This document shows positions 55,922 through 64,000 of a stretch of DNA of 64,000 nucleotides, one piece after another; the stretch's first letter is position 1; every line of letters starts with the position of its first letter. The stretch is from Devosia subaequoris (GTDB lineage Bacteria > Pseudomonadota > Alphaproteobacteria > Rhizobiales > Devosiaceae). The notes beneath the pieces are model-generated. The model saw nothing but the letters and a program-made list of their open reading frames with translations, did not search any database and was not told the origin of the DNA. A program made the translations under genes and the position numbers. The stretch is from assembly GCF_014197055.1 (NCBI RefSeq), contig NZ_JACIEW010000001.1, positions 434,001 to 498,000 of the forward strand, written 5' to 3'.

Positions 55922-56593
55922 ATGGATTGGACCCAATATCTCAACCCCCTGATGCTGGGGGCTTGGGTGACCATCGAGCTGACGATCTATTCAACGGTGT
56001 TCGGAGCGATCCTTGCGTTCGCCGCAGGCATCGGCAAGCTTGCCCATAACCCGCTGATCAAGGCGATTTCGATAGGCTATATCGAGATATTCCGCGGCAC
56101 CTCGCTACTGGTGCAACTCTTCTGGCTGTATTTCGCACTTCCGGTCGCCGGTCAGGCTATCGGCATCGATCTGCGCCTCCCCCCGGTCGCCGCCGGTGTC
56201 TTGGCGCTGTCGCTCAATATCGGTGCCTATGGCGCCGAAGTGGTGCGCGGGGCCATCCAGTCCGTCTCCAAGGATCAGCACGAGGCAGCCAGGGCGCTCA
56301 ATTTCACGCCGCGACAGGCCCTATGGCGGGTGGCGCTGCCCCAGGCCATCCCCGAAATGATGCCGCCCTTCGGCAATCTCGCCATTCAGAATCTCAAGGA
56401 TACCGCGCTCGTTTCGCTTATCTCCTTGTCCGATCTGGCGTTTCGCGCAGAGCAATTGCGCAATTTCACCCAGGATTCGACGACGATCTACACCCTGGCT
56501 TTGCTGATGTATTTCGGGCTGGCGCTGGTTTTGACCGCCATGATGAAACTGCTCGAGCGGTTCGTGGGCCGCTGGCGCGCCGGAGCGAGGTAG
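55922..56593 (+). CDS. ehuC: Ectoine/hydroxyectoine ABC transporter permease EhuC
   Basis: A 223-residue HisM-type inner-membrane permease with several transmembrane segments and the EAA loop ([25 protein letters not shown]) that contacts the ATPase. First of two related permeases; 113 bases after ehuB. Confidence 0.92.
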   Translation: MDWTQYLNPLMLGAWVTIELTIYSTVFGAILAFAAGIGKLAHNPLIKAISIGYIEIFRGTSLLVQLFWLYFALPVAGQAIGIDLRLPPVAAGVLALSLNIGAYGAEVVRGAIQSVSKDQHEAARALNFTPRQALWRVALPQAIPEMMPPFGNLAIQNLKDTALVSLISLSDLAFRAEQLRNFTQDSTTIYTLALLMYFGLALVLTAMMKLLERFVGRWRAGAR

Positions 56594-56597
56594 AAAT

Positions 56598-57290
56598 ATG
56601 CTCTTTGGAATTGAATGGGACACCTCCTCGGGCTGGGCGTTTGCCGTTTCGATATTGCCCATCCTGCTGATCGGCATGTGGGTGACCATTCAGGCCACCG
56701 TACTGGGCTTCTTCATCGCCCTCGTCGTGGGGCTCGTCTGGGCAGCGCTCAAAGCGGCGCCGCTCAAGATCATCTCCTGGCCTGCCGCCGTGGTCACCGA
56801 GTTTTTGCGTGACACGCCGCTTTTGATCCAGTTGTTCTTTCTTTATTACGTGTTGCCCGAATTCGGCATAACGCTGCCCGCTTTCATGACCGGTGCGCTG
56901 GCTCTGGGCCTGCAATATTCGGCCTATACCTCGGAAGTTTATCGCGCCGGCATCGAGGCCGTGGCCAAGGGCCAGCACGAGGCAGCGCGCGCGCTCAATC
57001 TCTCGGGCCGTCGCACCTTCACCCACATCATCTTGCCCCAAGCCGTCCCGCGCATCGTTCCGGCAATGGGCAATTATCTGGTGTCGATCATGAAGGACGT
57101 GCCGCTGCTGTCGGTGGTGACGGTCCTCGAAATGCTCAACGTCGCCCGCATCATCGGCGATAGGACTTTCAACTACCTAGTTCCGCTTTCGTTGGTCGGC
57201 GCAATCTATCTCATCATGACTCTGGTGGCCTCGGCCGGCGTGCGCCTGCTGGACAACTGGCTGCCCAAGCAGGGGATCCCCTTGAAATGA
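56598..57290 (+). CDS. ehuD: Ectoine/hydroxyectoine ABC transporter permease EhuD
   Basis: A 230-residue second permease of the same family with the EAA loop ([26 protein letters not shown]). It follows EhuC by 4 bases and overlaps ehuA. Confidence 0.92.
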   Translation: MLFGIEWDTSSGWAFAVSILPILLIGMWVTIQATVLGFFIALVVGLVWAALKAAPLKIISWPAAVVTEFLRDTPLLIQLFFLYYVLPEFGITLPAFMTGALALGLQYSAYTSEVYRAGIEAVAKGQHEAARALNLSGRRTFTHIILPQAVPRIVPAMGNYLVSIMKDVPLLSVVTVLEMLNVARIIGDRTFNYLVPLSLVGAIYLIMTLVASAGVRLLDNWLPKQGIPLK

Positions 57291-58066
57291 CCGACGAACC
57301 GATCATCAAATTCGACAAGGTGGTGAAGCGCTTCGGCGACCTGACCGTGCTCAACGAGCTCGATTTCGAGGTCAAGAAGGGCGAAAAGGTCTCCATCATA
57401 GGGCCGTCCGGGTCGGGCAAGTCGACCGTTTTGCGCATTCTGATGACGCTCGAAGACATCAATGGCGGCGTCGTGACCGTGGGTGGCGAACCGCTGTGGC
57501 ACGAAAAGGGTCCGGACGGGTCTCTTGTGCCGGCGAGCGAAGCGCACCTGCGCAAGATGCGCACCCAGCTGGGCATGGTGTTCCAGCAGTTCAACCTGTT
57601 CCCGCACATGACCGTGCTGCGCAATATCACCGAAGCGCCGGTCAGGGTGCTGGGCCTGTCCAAGCAGGAGGCAAAGCAGCGCGGCGAAGAATTGCTCGAC
57701 CTGGTGGGTCTGGCTGACCAGGCGCGAAAATACCCGCACCAGCTTTCCGGTGGCCAGCAGCAGCGTGTCGGCATCGCCCGGGCGCTGGCCATGCGCCCCA
57801 ATATCCTGCTGTTCGACGAGCCGACCTCCGCGCTCGATCCCGAATTGGTGGGCGAAGTGCTCAACGTGATCGGCAAGCTGGCCGAAGAACACGACCTCAC
57901 CATGCTGCTGGTTACGCACGAAATGCGCTTTGCCCGCGAAATTTCAGATCGCGTCTGCTTCTTCGACCAAGGCCGCATCCGCGAGGAAGGCGCGCCCGAA
58001 GACCTCTTCACCGACCCCAATGAAGAGCGCACCCGCGAATTCCTGCAGGCCGTGCTGGATAATTAG
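57287..58066 (+). CDS. ehuA: Ectoine/hydroxyectoine ABC transporter ATP-binding protein
   Basis: A 259-residue ABC ATPase with Walker [10 protein letters not shown] (39-47), signature LSGGQQQRV and Walker [12 protein letters not shown]. It is last in ehuBCDA, whereas Sinorhizobium places ehuA first. Ends in a strong terminator. Confidence 0.95.
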   Translation: MTDEPIIKFDKVVKRFGDLTVLNELDFEVKKGEKVSIIGPSGSGKSTVLRILMTLEDINGGVVTVGGEPLWHEKGPDGSLVPASEAHLRKMRTQLGMVFQQFNLFPHMTVLRNITEAPVRVLGLSKQEAKQRGEELLDLVGLADQARKYPHQLSGGQQQRVGIARALAMRPNILLFDEPTSALDPELVGEVLNVIGKLAEEHDLTMLLVTHEMRFAREISDRVCFFDQGRIREEGAPEDLFTDPNEERTREFLQAVLDN

Positions 58067-58097
58067 GCGCGCCCCTCCCCTCACATCCCCCGTTTCG

Positions 58098-58128
58098 AAA
58101 GGCCGCTCACCCATGAGCGGCCTTTTTT
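58098..58128 (+). terminator. Terminator of the ect-ehu operon
   Basis: AAAGGCCGCTCA (58098-58109) pairs with TGAGCGGCCTTT (58114-58125) around CCCA and runs into TTT. Confidence 0.9.
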
Positions 58129-58204
58129 GTTAATGTCCGGCGCAGAGGAGCGACCACGCGGAATCACGCAGGCAGAGATTTCGGGGAAATTTTTTCTGGG
58201 GGAG

Positions 58205-58294
58205 TGGCGGAGAGGAAGGGATTCGAACCCTCGAGACAGTTGCCCATCTGCACCCTTAGCAGGGGTGTGCCTTCGACCACTCGGCCACCTCTCC
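58205..58294 (-). tRNA. tRNA-Ser (anticodon GCU)
   Basis: On the minus strand the acceptor stem GGAGAGG (58294-58288) pairs with CCTCTCC, the anticodon loop is CTGCTAA with anticodon GCU, a long variable arm fits tRNA-Ser, and the TTCGAAT T-loop is present. CCA is encoded at 58207-58205. Confidence 0.96.
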
Positions 58295-58505
58295 AACGGG
58301 CTCGGGTCTAGCGGCCCCACCCCAGGATGGCAAGTGGTTTTTGTCCGGGGCGCCACAAGGACTTGCTGCCTGTGGACGAATGGGGAACTCCAGGGCCGCA
58401 ATTCGGTTGGTATGCGCGTGCATTCATGACTTAAATCGGCGGTATGGTGGCGGCAGGATTCGAGTCGGCTGGATGACCGGGACCAAGACAAGAGGCGAAG
58501 AGCAG

Positions 58506-59075
58506 ATGACGGTGTTAAACAGATCCCGGCGTTCCCTGGCGCATCTGGTTGTTGTGGTCTCGAGCCTTCTGGTCGGGACAGTGAGCGCCCTGGCGCAAGC
58601 GCAGGCGCCGATCGAGGGGGTCTGGCGCACCGCGCTGGAATCGGAGATCACCATCAAGGCTTGCCCGGAAGGATATTGTGGGCACCTGTCGCGCATTGTG
58701 GTGCCCGAGGGCTTGCTGAGCGGGGCGGAGGCCGAAGCCGCGGCCGCCATGGCGCCGGAGGAATTTTTCGACTACCGCAATGAAGATCCGGCCTTGCGGG
58801 ACCGGCCCATGCTGGGGCTGCAAATCCTCACGCTGTGGCAGGGGCAGCAGCCCTCTACCTATGACGGGGAAATCTACAATCCTGAGGACGGCAAGACCTA
58901 TACGGGCTATCTCGAAATGACGGGCCCGGACACAATACGGCTCAATGGCTGCGTGCTGTTCAATGTGGTCTGCCGCGGAGAGGACTGGACGCGGGTCCCA
59001 GCGGAAGAGCTGGAAGCGCGCGCCGCAGCGGAGGCAGGGACCGAGGCGGCAGAAGCCACCGCCCCGGCGCAGTAG
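58506..59075 (+). CDS. DUF2147-family secreted protein
   Basis: A 189-residue protein: signal peptide (about 1-30, cleavage near ALAQA), then a DUF2147 domain containing IEGVWRTALESEITIKACPEGYCGHLSRIV and YTGYLEMTGPDTIRLNGCVLFNVVCRGEDWTRV (two Cys pairs likely bridged). A low-complexity Ala/Glu tail ends it. Periplasmic; function unknown. The ATG at 58506 follows GCGAAGAGCAG. Confidence 0.85.
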   Translation: MTVLNRSRRSLAHLVVVVSSLLVGTVSALAQAQAPIEGVWRTALESEITIKACPEGYCGHLSRIVVPEGLLSGAEAEAAAAMAPEEFFDYRNEDPALRDRPMLGLQILTLWQGQQPSTYDGEIYNPEDGKTYTGYLEMTGPDTIRLNGCVLFNVVCRGEDWTRVPAEELEARAAAEAGTEAAEATAPAQ

Positions 59076-59080
59076 GTGCG

Positions 59081-59521
59081 CTACTCGTGCATTAATCGCA
59101 TCTGTGGCTGGCCATTGCCGCGCAGGGCCGGCGAAATGCCGCGCAGATCTACTGTGGACACCACGCGCTGCCGATAGGCGGTGAACATGAAGTTCGGCGT
59201 GACATTGACCGGTTCATCGAACTGAATAGTGACCGTAAAGGCCTGCATGTTGTGCGCAAGCTGCACGCCGATCAGCAGGCCCTTGAAGGGCTGTTCGAGA
59301 TAGAAGCCTCTTACGCGCATGCCGACCTGGAAAGGTACGGCGACACGCTCGGGCAAGGCGGCGCGGGCGGTATTCCAGTCGCGATAGCCATGGGCGCGCG
59401 CGGTCTCTTCGAGGGCGGCGTTATGAGTGATTGGCTGGCCAGTACGGGCGCGGGTTTCGCGCAGCGCCTTGGCCTCGGATTTAAGGGTTTGGGCGGACGG
59501 GGTATCGAGGGAAAACGACAT
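59081..59521 (-). CDS. Glyoxalase_8-domain protein
   Basis: A 146-residue protein with an N-terminal module AKALRETRARTGQPITHNAALEETARAHGYRDWNTARAA (found in a family labelled glyoxalase superfamily) and a C-terminal half of unknown fold. It is convergent with DUF2147. No function can be assigned. Confidence 0.72.
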   Translation of the reverse strand: MSFSLDTPSAQTLKSEAKALRETRARTGQPITHNAALEETARAHGYRDWNTARAALPERVAVPFQVGMRVRGFYLEQPFKGLLIGVQLAHNMQAFTVTIQFDEPVNVTPNFMFTAYRQRVVSTVDLRGISPALRGNGQPQMRLMHE

Positions 59522-59633
59522 GTTTCGGGCTCTCCGAATGGAGGCGACTAGTCACATGGGAGCCCGCATTGCCATGATGCGCCTTGGGAGAAACTACCGA
59601 AGGGATCATCGTCATCGAGCCGGACTTCACCAT

Positions 59634-59647
59634 GGATCACGTGATCC
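59634..59647. promoter_or_regulatory. Perfect 14-bp palindrome
   Basis: GGATCACGTGATCC in the 285-base gap between the Glyoxalase_8 gene and the TauE/SafE gene. A regulator-binding site is possible; nothing else was recognised in this gap. Confidence 0.35.
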
Positions 59648-59806
59648 GCGAGCGGCAGGCGCCGGCAACCGTTGGGGTAATTGCGCCCCGAGCGCTACCG
59701 AGTCAAGGGCGGCCATATCACTGGCGGTGATGGTGTGATCAGACAATTGCATTAGGCGCGGCCCCATTTGGGCGCTAATTACGTCCGTCGCACGATTGAG
59801 GGGATG

Positions 59807-60574
59807 ATGACCGAGCTTTTGCTGTTTGTTGCCGGCCTGTTGGGTGGGGCGCTCAATTCGCTCGCCGGTGGCGGCTCGTTTATCGTCTTTCCGGCACTGC
59901 TGTTTTCCGGCGTACCGCCAGTACTGGCCAATGCGTCCAACACATATGCGGCCCTGCCCGGCTATGTCAGCGGCGCTATCGGTTATTGGAGCTCCGTGGC
60001 GGGCTACAAGGACCGGCTGGTGCTCTATGGGATCATCTCGGCACTGTTCGGCTATGTGGGCGCCGAACTGCTCCTGGTGGTGTCAGATGAACAGTTTTCG
60101 CTGGTGGTGCCCTGGCTGATGGCCTTTGCCGTCGCGCTGTTCGTGTTCGGCAACCAGATCAATACCGCGCTGAGGGCCCGTGGTGGCGAGCGGCGCGGCA
60201 TGAAAGCCCTGGGAGCCGTGCTGATCCTGTCCCTGCTGGCTGCCGTCTGCGTCTATGGCGGGTTCTTCAATGCGGGCCTCGGTATCCTGCTGCTGGCCTT
60301 CCTCGCCATGGCGGGGATGACAGACATTCATGCCATGAACGGGCTGAAGCTCTATATCTCGTCCATCGTGGCGCTAGTGGCCGTGGCGCGGTTTGCCTTC
60401 AATGGCAGTATCGACTGGTACCATGGCTCGATCGCGCTGGTGGGCGTCACCATTGGCGGCTATGCGGCGGCGCGGCTGGCGCAGTTCATCCCGACGCTGT
60501 GGATCCGCATGGGCGTGATCGTCTATGGAATCGGGATGACGGGATATTTCTTCTGGACGGCGTATTTCGCCTGA
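59807..60574 (+). CDS. TauE/SafE-family permease
   Basis: A 255-residue inner-membrane protein of the TauE/SafE (sulfite exporter) family with eight hydrophobic segments; the motif GGALNSLAGGGSFIVFP opens it and GFFNAGLGILLLA the second half. Anion substrate unknown. ATG at 59807 was chosen over the adjacent 59804. Confidence 0.88.
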   Translation: MTELLLFVAGLLGGALNSLAGGGSFIVFPALLFSGVPPVLANASNTYAALPGYVSGAIGYWSSVAGYKDRLVLYGIISALFGYVGAELLLVVSDEQFSLVVPWLMAFAVALFVFGNQINTALRARGGERRGMKALGAVLILSLLAAVCVYGGFFNAGLGILLLAFLAMAGMTDIHAMNGLKLYISSIVALVAVARFAFNGSIDWYHGSIALVGVTIGGYAAARLAQFIPTLWIRMGVIVYGIGMTGYFFWTAYFA

Positions 60575-60583
60575 CAAGGGCGC

Positions 60584-62677
60584 CTAATCTGTAATCCTGA
60601 TCCACACCGCAGCGTCGTGGAACGGGGCGCCACCAAAGGGTGGGGCAGGTTCGGCACTGGTGAGCATGTTGATCCCCTGCCCGCCACGATGGGCCTTGTT
60701 GCGATGCAACCCTTCGGCGATCAGTACGCCGGTTCGCAGCCCGTCAGAAAGGCGGGCGGTCAATTGCACCGCGCCGCGTTGATTGCCGACCACGACCGGC
60801 GTGCCGTCGGAGATGTCGAGCCGCTCGGCGTCTTCCGGGTGAATGAAGACGCTCGGCTCGCCTTCGCGCCCGAGGCTGCCCGGGGTCTGGTTGAACGAGG
60901 AGTTGAGAAAGGCGCGCGCCGGGCTGGTGGCTAGCTTGAACGGGTGGTCCGCACCCGTTGCTTCTGTAATGGCCCAATGGTCGGCAAAGCGCGGCATGAT
61001 GGCTGGGTCGCAGACCCAGCGATAGCCCTTCTTGTCTGAGACCGCCTGCCAGTCCGGCGCAAAGCGGAAGCGACCATCGGGCCAGGCAAAGCCATTGGCG
61101 AAGCGCGCTTCGTCGTCCGGCCGCCCGCGATCGACGAAACCGGTCGTCTCTACTGCTTCGAGCGGCGGAAGACTGGAGCGGGCAAAAGTGTCCGCCACCA
61201 CTTCGCGGTCGCTGGCATGGAAGATCGGATCGTCGCTGCCCAGGCGTCGGGCGATGGCGTTGATGACCTCATGGTTGGAGCGGGCCTCTCCGGGCGCATC
61301 GACCACGGCGGGTCCAAAGAGCACGCGCGTATGGCCGCCACGGGTGTAATAGTCATTGTGCTCGAGGAACATGGTGGCTGGAAGCACGATATCGGCCAGC
61401 TCGGCCGTTTCGGTCATGAATTGCTCATGGACGACAAGGAACAGATCCTCGCGCCTCAGACCCTGCTGTACCAGCTTCTGGTCAGGCGCCACACTGGCCG
61501 GATTGGTGTTCTGCACGATCATGGCGTGCACCGGCCCTCTGCCCTGCAGCGCCTTGGCGTCGCCGGTCAGGATCGGTCCAATCTCGGACATGTCGAGCAG
61601 GCGCGGCGCGCCCTGTTGCAGGTGCTGGCCGGTGAGCCGTGACTTGTCGAGTGCCCAGGTGCCCGAATTGGAGTGGAAGGCGCCGCCGCCGCGATGCTGC
61701 CAGGCTCCTGTCATGGCCGGAATGCAAAGTGCCGCATGCATAGCGGTCGAACCGTTGCGCTGGCGCGAGAAACCGAAGCCGAGCCGGAAGAAGGAGCGCG
61801 GCGTATTGCCGACGAGATGCGCGAAGCCTTCGATTTCCGCGACGGACAGGCCGGTAATGCCGGCCGCCCATTCAGGCGTGCGGGTTGCGAGGTGGGCTTC
61901 GAACTCGGGCGAGAAATCGGTGAACCGGGCCATATAGTCCCGGTCGGCCAGACCATCGCGCAGCAGCACATGCATGGTGGCGACCGCCAGCGCGCCGTCG
62001 GTGCCAGGGCGCAGCACCAAGCCCATATCCGCCTGTTCCATGGTGGCGTTGCGATAGATATCGATGACCACCAGCTTGGCGCCACGCGTCTTGCGGGCCT
62101 TGATAGCGTGGGTCATCACATTGACCTGGGTATGGACCGCATTGGTGCCCCAGATGACGACGCAATCGCTCTCGGCCATCTGCTCCGGGTTGACTCCGCC
62201 CAACAGGCCCGTGCCGGCGATATAGCCAGGCCAGGCGAGACCGGTGCAGATGGTGTCATATTGATGCGAATAGCCGCGCAGGGCGCGTAGCCGCTCGATG
62301 CCGTCACGATGCACATGGCCCATGGTGCCGGCGTAGAAATAGGGCCAGATGGCCTCGGCACCATGCTCAGCTTCAATCGCAAGGAAGCGCTGCACGATCT
62401 CATCGAGCGCTTCGTCCCAGGAAATGCGCTGCCACTGCGCTGCCCCCTTGGGCCCGACGCGGCGCAGGGGATGGGTCAGGCGCTCGGGGTGGTGAATGCG
62501 CTCGGCATAGCGCGCGACCTTCTCGCAGATCACTCCGGCCGTATAGGGATCATCCTTGGCACCGCGGACGCGACCGACGGTGCCATCGGCAAGGATGTCG
62601 ACATCAAGCGCGCAGGCGGAGGGGCAGTCATGCGGGCAGACGGAGCGGATGGTGCGCTGGGCAATGGGGGCGTTCAT
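60584..62677 (-). CDS. Molybdopterin-dependent oxidoreductase (DMSO reductase superfamily)
   Basis: A 697-residue protein. It starts with a 4Fe-4S motif (Cys14, Cys18, Cys22, Cys51) and carries the molybdopterin domains to a C-terminal dinucleotide-binding region (PVVVGNQRGAVQL). No Tat leader is apparent, so it is likely cytoplasmic. Substrate unknown; formate dehydrogenase- or assimilatory nitrate reductase-like enzymes are possible, but no partner subunit is adjacent. It faces TauE/SafE tail to tail. Confidence 0.88.
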   Translation of the reverse strand: MNAPIAQRTIRSVCPHDCPSACALDVDILADGTVGRVRGAKDDPYTAGVICEKVARYAERIHHPERLTHPLRRVGPKGAAQWQRISWDEALDEIVQRFLAIEAEHGAEAIWPYFYAGTMGHVHRDGIERLRALRGYSHQYDTICTGLAWPGYIAGTGLLGGVNPEQMAESDCVVIWGTNAVHTQVNVMTHAIKARKTRGAKLVVIDIYRNATMEQADMGLVLRPGTDGALAVATMHVLLRDGLADRDYMARFTDFSPEFEAHLATRTPEWAAGITGLSVAEIEGFAHLVGNTPRSFFRLGFGFSRQRNGSTAMHAALCIPAMTGAWQHRGGGAFHSNSGTWALDKSRLTGQHLQQGAPRLLDMSEIGPILTGDAKALQGRGPVHAMIVQNTNPASVAPDQKLVQQGLRREDLFLVVHEQFMTETAELADIVLPATMFLEHNDYYTRGGHTRVLFGPAVVDAPGEARSNHEVINAIARRLGSDDPIFHASDREVVADTFARSSLPPLEAVETTGFVDRGRPDDEARFANGFAWPDGRFRFAPDWQAVSDKKGYRWVCDPAIMPRFADHWAITEATGADHPFKLATSPARAFLNSSFNQTPGSLGREGEPSVFIHPEDAERLDISDGTPVVVGNQRGAVQLTARLSDGLRTGVLIAEGLHRNKAHRGGQGINMLTSAEPAPPFGGAPFHDAAVWIRITD

Positions 62678-62770
62678 CCTGCAAGGGTAGCGCCGCCCCT
62701 GCTCCGCGACAATCGCAATGTAGTTATAGGAGGGATCAGGGACGGTGATGGCTCGCCCCTGCCCCCAGGA

Positions 62771-63403
62771 TCAGGTTGCGAAAGCCTTGGCGGCGGATTC
62801 GGAATTGCGGCGCGCGCGGGTGGCCGCATGCTTGGCCAGTTGAGCTGCGCCGGCGTGAAACTGCGAAAAGGTGATGTGGCCAGAGGTTCCGGTGATGGTG
62901 ATGCCGCGCCAATTGGGACGCACCGAACGCACTTCGGTCCACTCAAGCCTGGTCTCGCGGCCCATCGCATTGCGATGGGTGACATTGCGATGGTCCCACC
63001 GGGTTTGGGTGAACAGGCCCGCTATGCCGATGCCAAGTGAGCCGGCCGCGAGGAGAATCACGGCGATATAGGTGGCGATCAGCTGCGTGGTGTCGGCGGC
63101 ATGGCCCATGATGATCACGGCAAAGAGCAGAATGGCAGCCAGCGCCGCGGCACCGTAGCAGGCGAAATATTCGACCATGGAAGGTCGCAACTCGGCCCAG
63201 CCGCCGTCAACCGTAACCGCCTCCTCAGGTTGCACCAACCGCAGCGCCAGAAAAGCAGCATAACCAAATGCCACCACACCGGCCGCCCGGGACAGCGGCA
63301 GGTGGTCGGTCAGAGGGATATATTTGAGGACAATGAGAAGGGTGATTGTAATCAGCGGCAAAGCCACTTCCTGCCAACGCAAGGGCACGCTGTAAGTCTC
63401 CAT
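62771..63403 (-). CDS. Hypothetical membrane protein
   Basis: A 210-residue protein with four hydrophobic segments (about 15-30, 42-60, 75-95, 105-125), then a soluble segment with GRETRLEWTEVRSVRPNWRGITITGTSG that resembles a PH-like bPH domain. No family named. The ATG at 63403 starts coding-quality sequence; the longer frame to 63925 reads Arg/Ser-rich and is rejected. Confidence 0.65.
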   Translation of the reverse strand: METYSVPLRWQEVALPLITITLLIVLKYIPLTDHLPLSRAAGVVAFGYAAFLALRLVQPEEAVTVDGGWAELRPSMVEYFACYGAAALAAILLFAVIIMGHAADTTQLIATYIAVILLAAGSLGIGIAGLFTQTRWDHRNVTHRNAMGRETRLEWTEVRSVRPNWRGITITGTSGHITFSQFHAGAAQLAKHAATRARRNSESAAKAFAT

Positions 63404-63755
63404 GTTGCGGGGCCGGCGACGCAAACTCGGCAAATTTCCTTTCGTCGAAGGGTAAGCAAACGAAGTGATTTGGCCATTCACAATTTTGCCATAACAAGGG
63501 CGCGATGGCAGGGATGAGCTCGGGGATTGTTTCAAGAGCCTGACAGAGTGAGTCAACGACCTGCCAATTTGATTCACGCTTCGCGCCCAAAGCAATGAAA
63601 TTGCTCGAGTAACTCCCCAGCCACCAACAAAAGCCATCCCAAAATGTGCCCAGGACAGTCCGGCAAACGCGACGCCGAAACGTGGCAGAAATGTCTCAAT
63701 CCTGCTGGGCGGATCGGAAGCGGCTGGGGCGGTTAAGGCCCCAGCCTGCAACCGG
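63404..63755. other. Intergenic stretch without recognised gene
   Basis: A 352-base gap between two minus-strand genes. It holds a possible stem, GGCTGGGG (63722-63729) with CCCCAGCC (63739-63746), just beyond the right-hand gene, without a T-run. Otherwise I see nothing I can name. Confidence 0.5.
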
Positions 63756-64000
63756 CTAGATTTCGCTGCGGTTCTTCTTGTGGTCCTTACCCTTGGCCGC
63801 CTTCTTCTTGGGCGGGCGGGCCTCGCCGTCCGCAACCGGCTTTGACCATTGCGGCTTTCCCTTGTCCTTCGGCGCTTTGCCCTTGGCGGCAAATGGCTTG
63901 CCGGCCTTTGCCGGCTTGGCCTCACGCGGCGGACGCGGGGTTTCCATCATGGCTTCGAAGTCGTTGTCCGCCTTCGGCCTGGCATAGCGCTCCTTGCGGT
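63756..64000 (-). CDS. Basic C-terminal tail of a protein cut by the window edge (partial)
   Basis: The frame is open from the right edge to the stop at 63756-63758: about 80 residues, starting RKERYARPKADNDFEAM and continuing Lys/Pro/Ala-rich to KKNRSEI. Reading continues upstream of the MM at 63950, so it is probably the tail of a larger protein. Such tails occur on pseudouridine synthases and DEAD-box helicases in this group; I cannot tell which. Confidence 0.6.
   Translation of the reverse strand, partial: RKERYARPKADNDFEAMMETPRPPREAKPAKAGKPFAAKGKAPKDKGKPQWSKPVADGEARPPKKKAAKGKDHKKNRSEI

Noticed and set aside
62771..63925. A 384-codon frame as a single protein
   Set aside because: Its first 174 residues are Arg/Pro/Ser-rich and non-homologous; coding quality starts at the ATG at 63403.
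1..64000. CRISPR arrays, insertion sequences, prophage or integrative elements
   Set aside because: No regularly spaced repeats, transposase, integrase or phage structural gene was seen, and the tRNA-Ser gene has no integrase beside it.

Overview
The window is high-GC chromosomal DNA from an alphaproteobacterium, most likely of the order Hyphomicrobiales (Rhizobiales). A Devosia- or Pelagibacterium-like organism is my best guess. The basis is conserved gene order (ubiquinol-cytochrome c chaperone, DUF177, plsX, fabH, ihfA, merR; rpoZ, rel, pyrE, acpS, lepB, rnc, era, recO, parC; dapA-smpB; glyA-nrdR-ribH-nusB), an alphaproteobacterial porin, and an LdtR/LdtP pair. It reads as ordinary chromosome. 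I see no insertion sequence, prophage, integrase or CRISPR array.

Layout. 1-1450: an FMN riboswitch controlling a RibN-type riboflavin transporter. 1540-9730: a myo-inositol catabolism locus (iolR, iolC-DUF2090 fusion, iolD, iolE, a small membrane gene, iolB, a VOC protein, iolG) with GGAA-N6-TTCC operator candidates. 9830-14130: merR, ihfA, fabH, plsX, DUF177 and a respiratory chaperone. 14290-18920: bamE, an MFS transporter, nusB, ribH, nrdR, glyA. 19180-24940: an L,D-transpeptidase with its LdtR-like MarR regulator, hemB, an RDD protein, bpt. 25010-36720: a long housekeeping stretch (parC, recO, era, rnc, lepB, acpS, pyrE, rel, rpoZ, a NYN protein, smpB, dapA). 36900-43410: an alpha/beta-hydrolase-fold protein lacking two catalytic residues, a three-gene envelope operon headed by a repeat-rich OmpA-family protein, and a porin with a structured leader. 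43800-48680: an SDR gene and a cell-wall amino-sugar recycling locus (nagR, nagB-II, nagA divergent from murQ). 48840-58070: a GFA protein, an EctR-like MarR repressor and ectABCD-ask-ehuBCDA for making, hydroxylating and importing ectoine. 58200-64000: tRNA-Ser(GCU), a DUF2147 protein, a TauE/SafE permease, a molybdopterin oxidoreductase and two poorly characterised genes.

How the parts work together. The inositol locus encodes dehydrogenation (IolG), dehydration (IolE), ring cleavage (IolD), isomerisation (IolB) and phosphorylation (IolC). The aldolase step may be supplied by the domain fused to IolC. The ectoine locus couples a dedicated aspartokinase and EctABCD to an Ehu ABC importer, with no visible degradation genes, which suggests an osmoprotection unit that also scavenges or recaptures ectoines. 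The nag/mur locus would take MurNAc-6-phosphate through GlcNAc-6-phosphate to fructose-6-phosphate.

The less-explained items are the OmpA-repeat/small-membrane/HhH operon, the catalytically dead-looking hydrolase fold, the nested hairpin ahead of the porin, and the IolC-DUF2090 fusion. All functional calls come from reading translated sequence and motifs; no database search was run.
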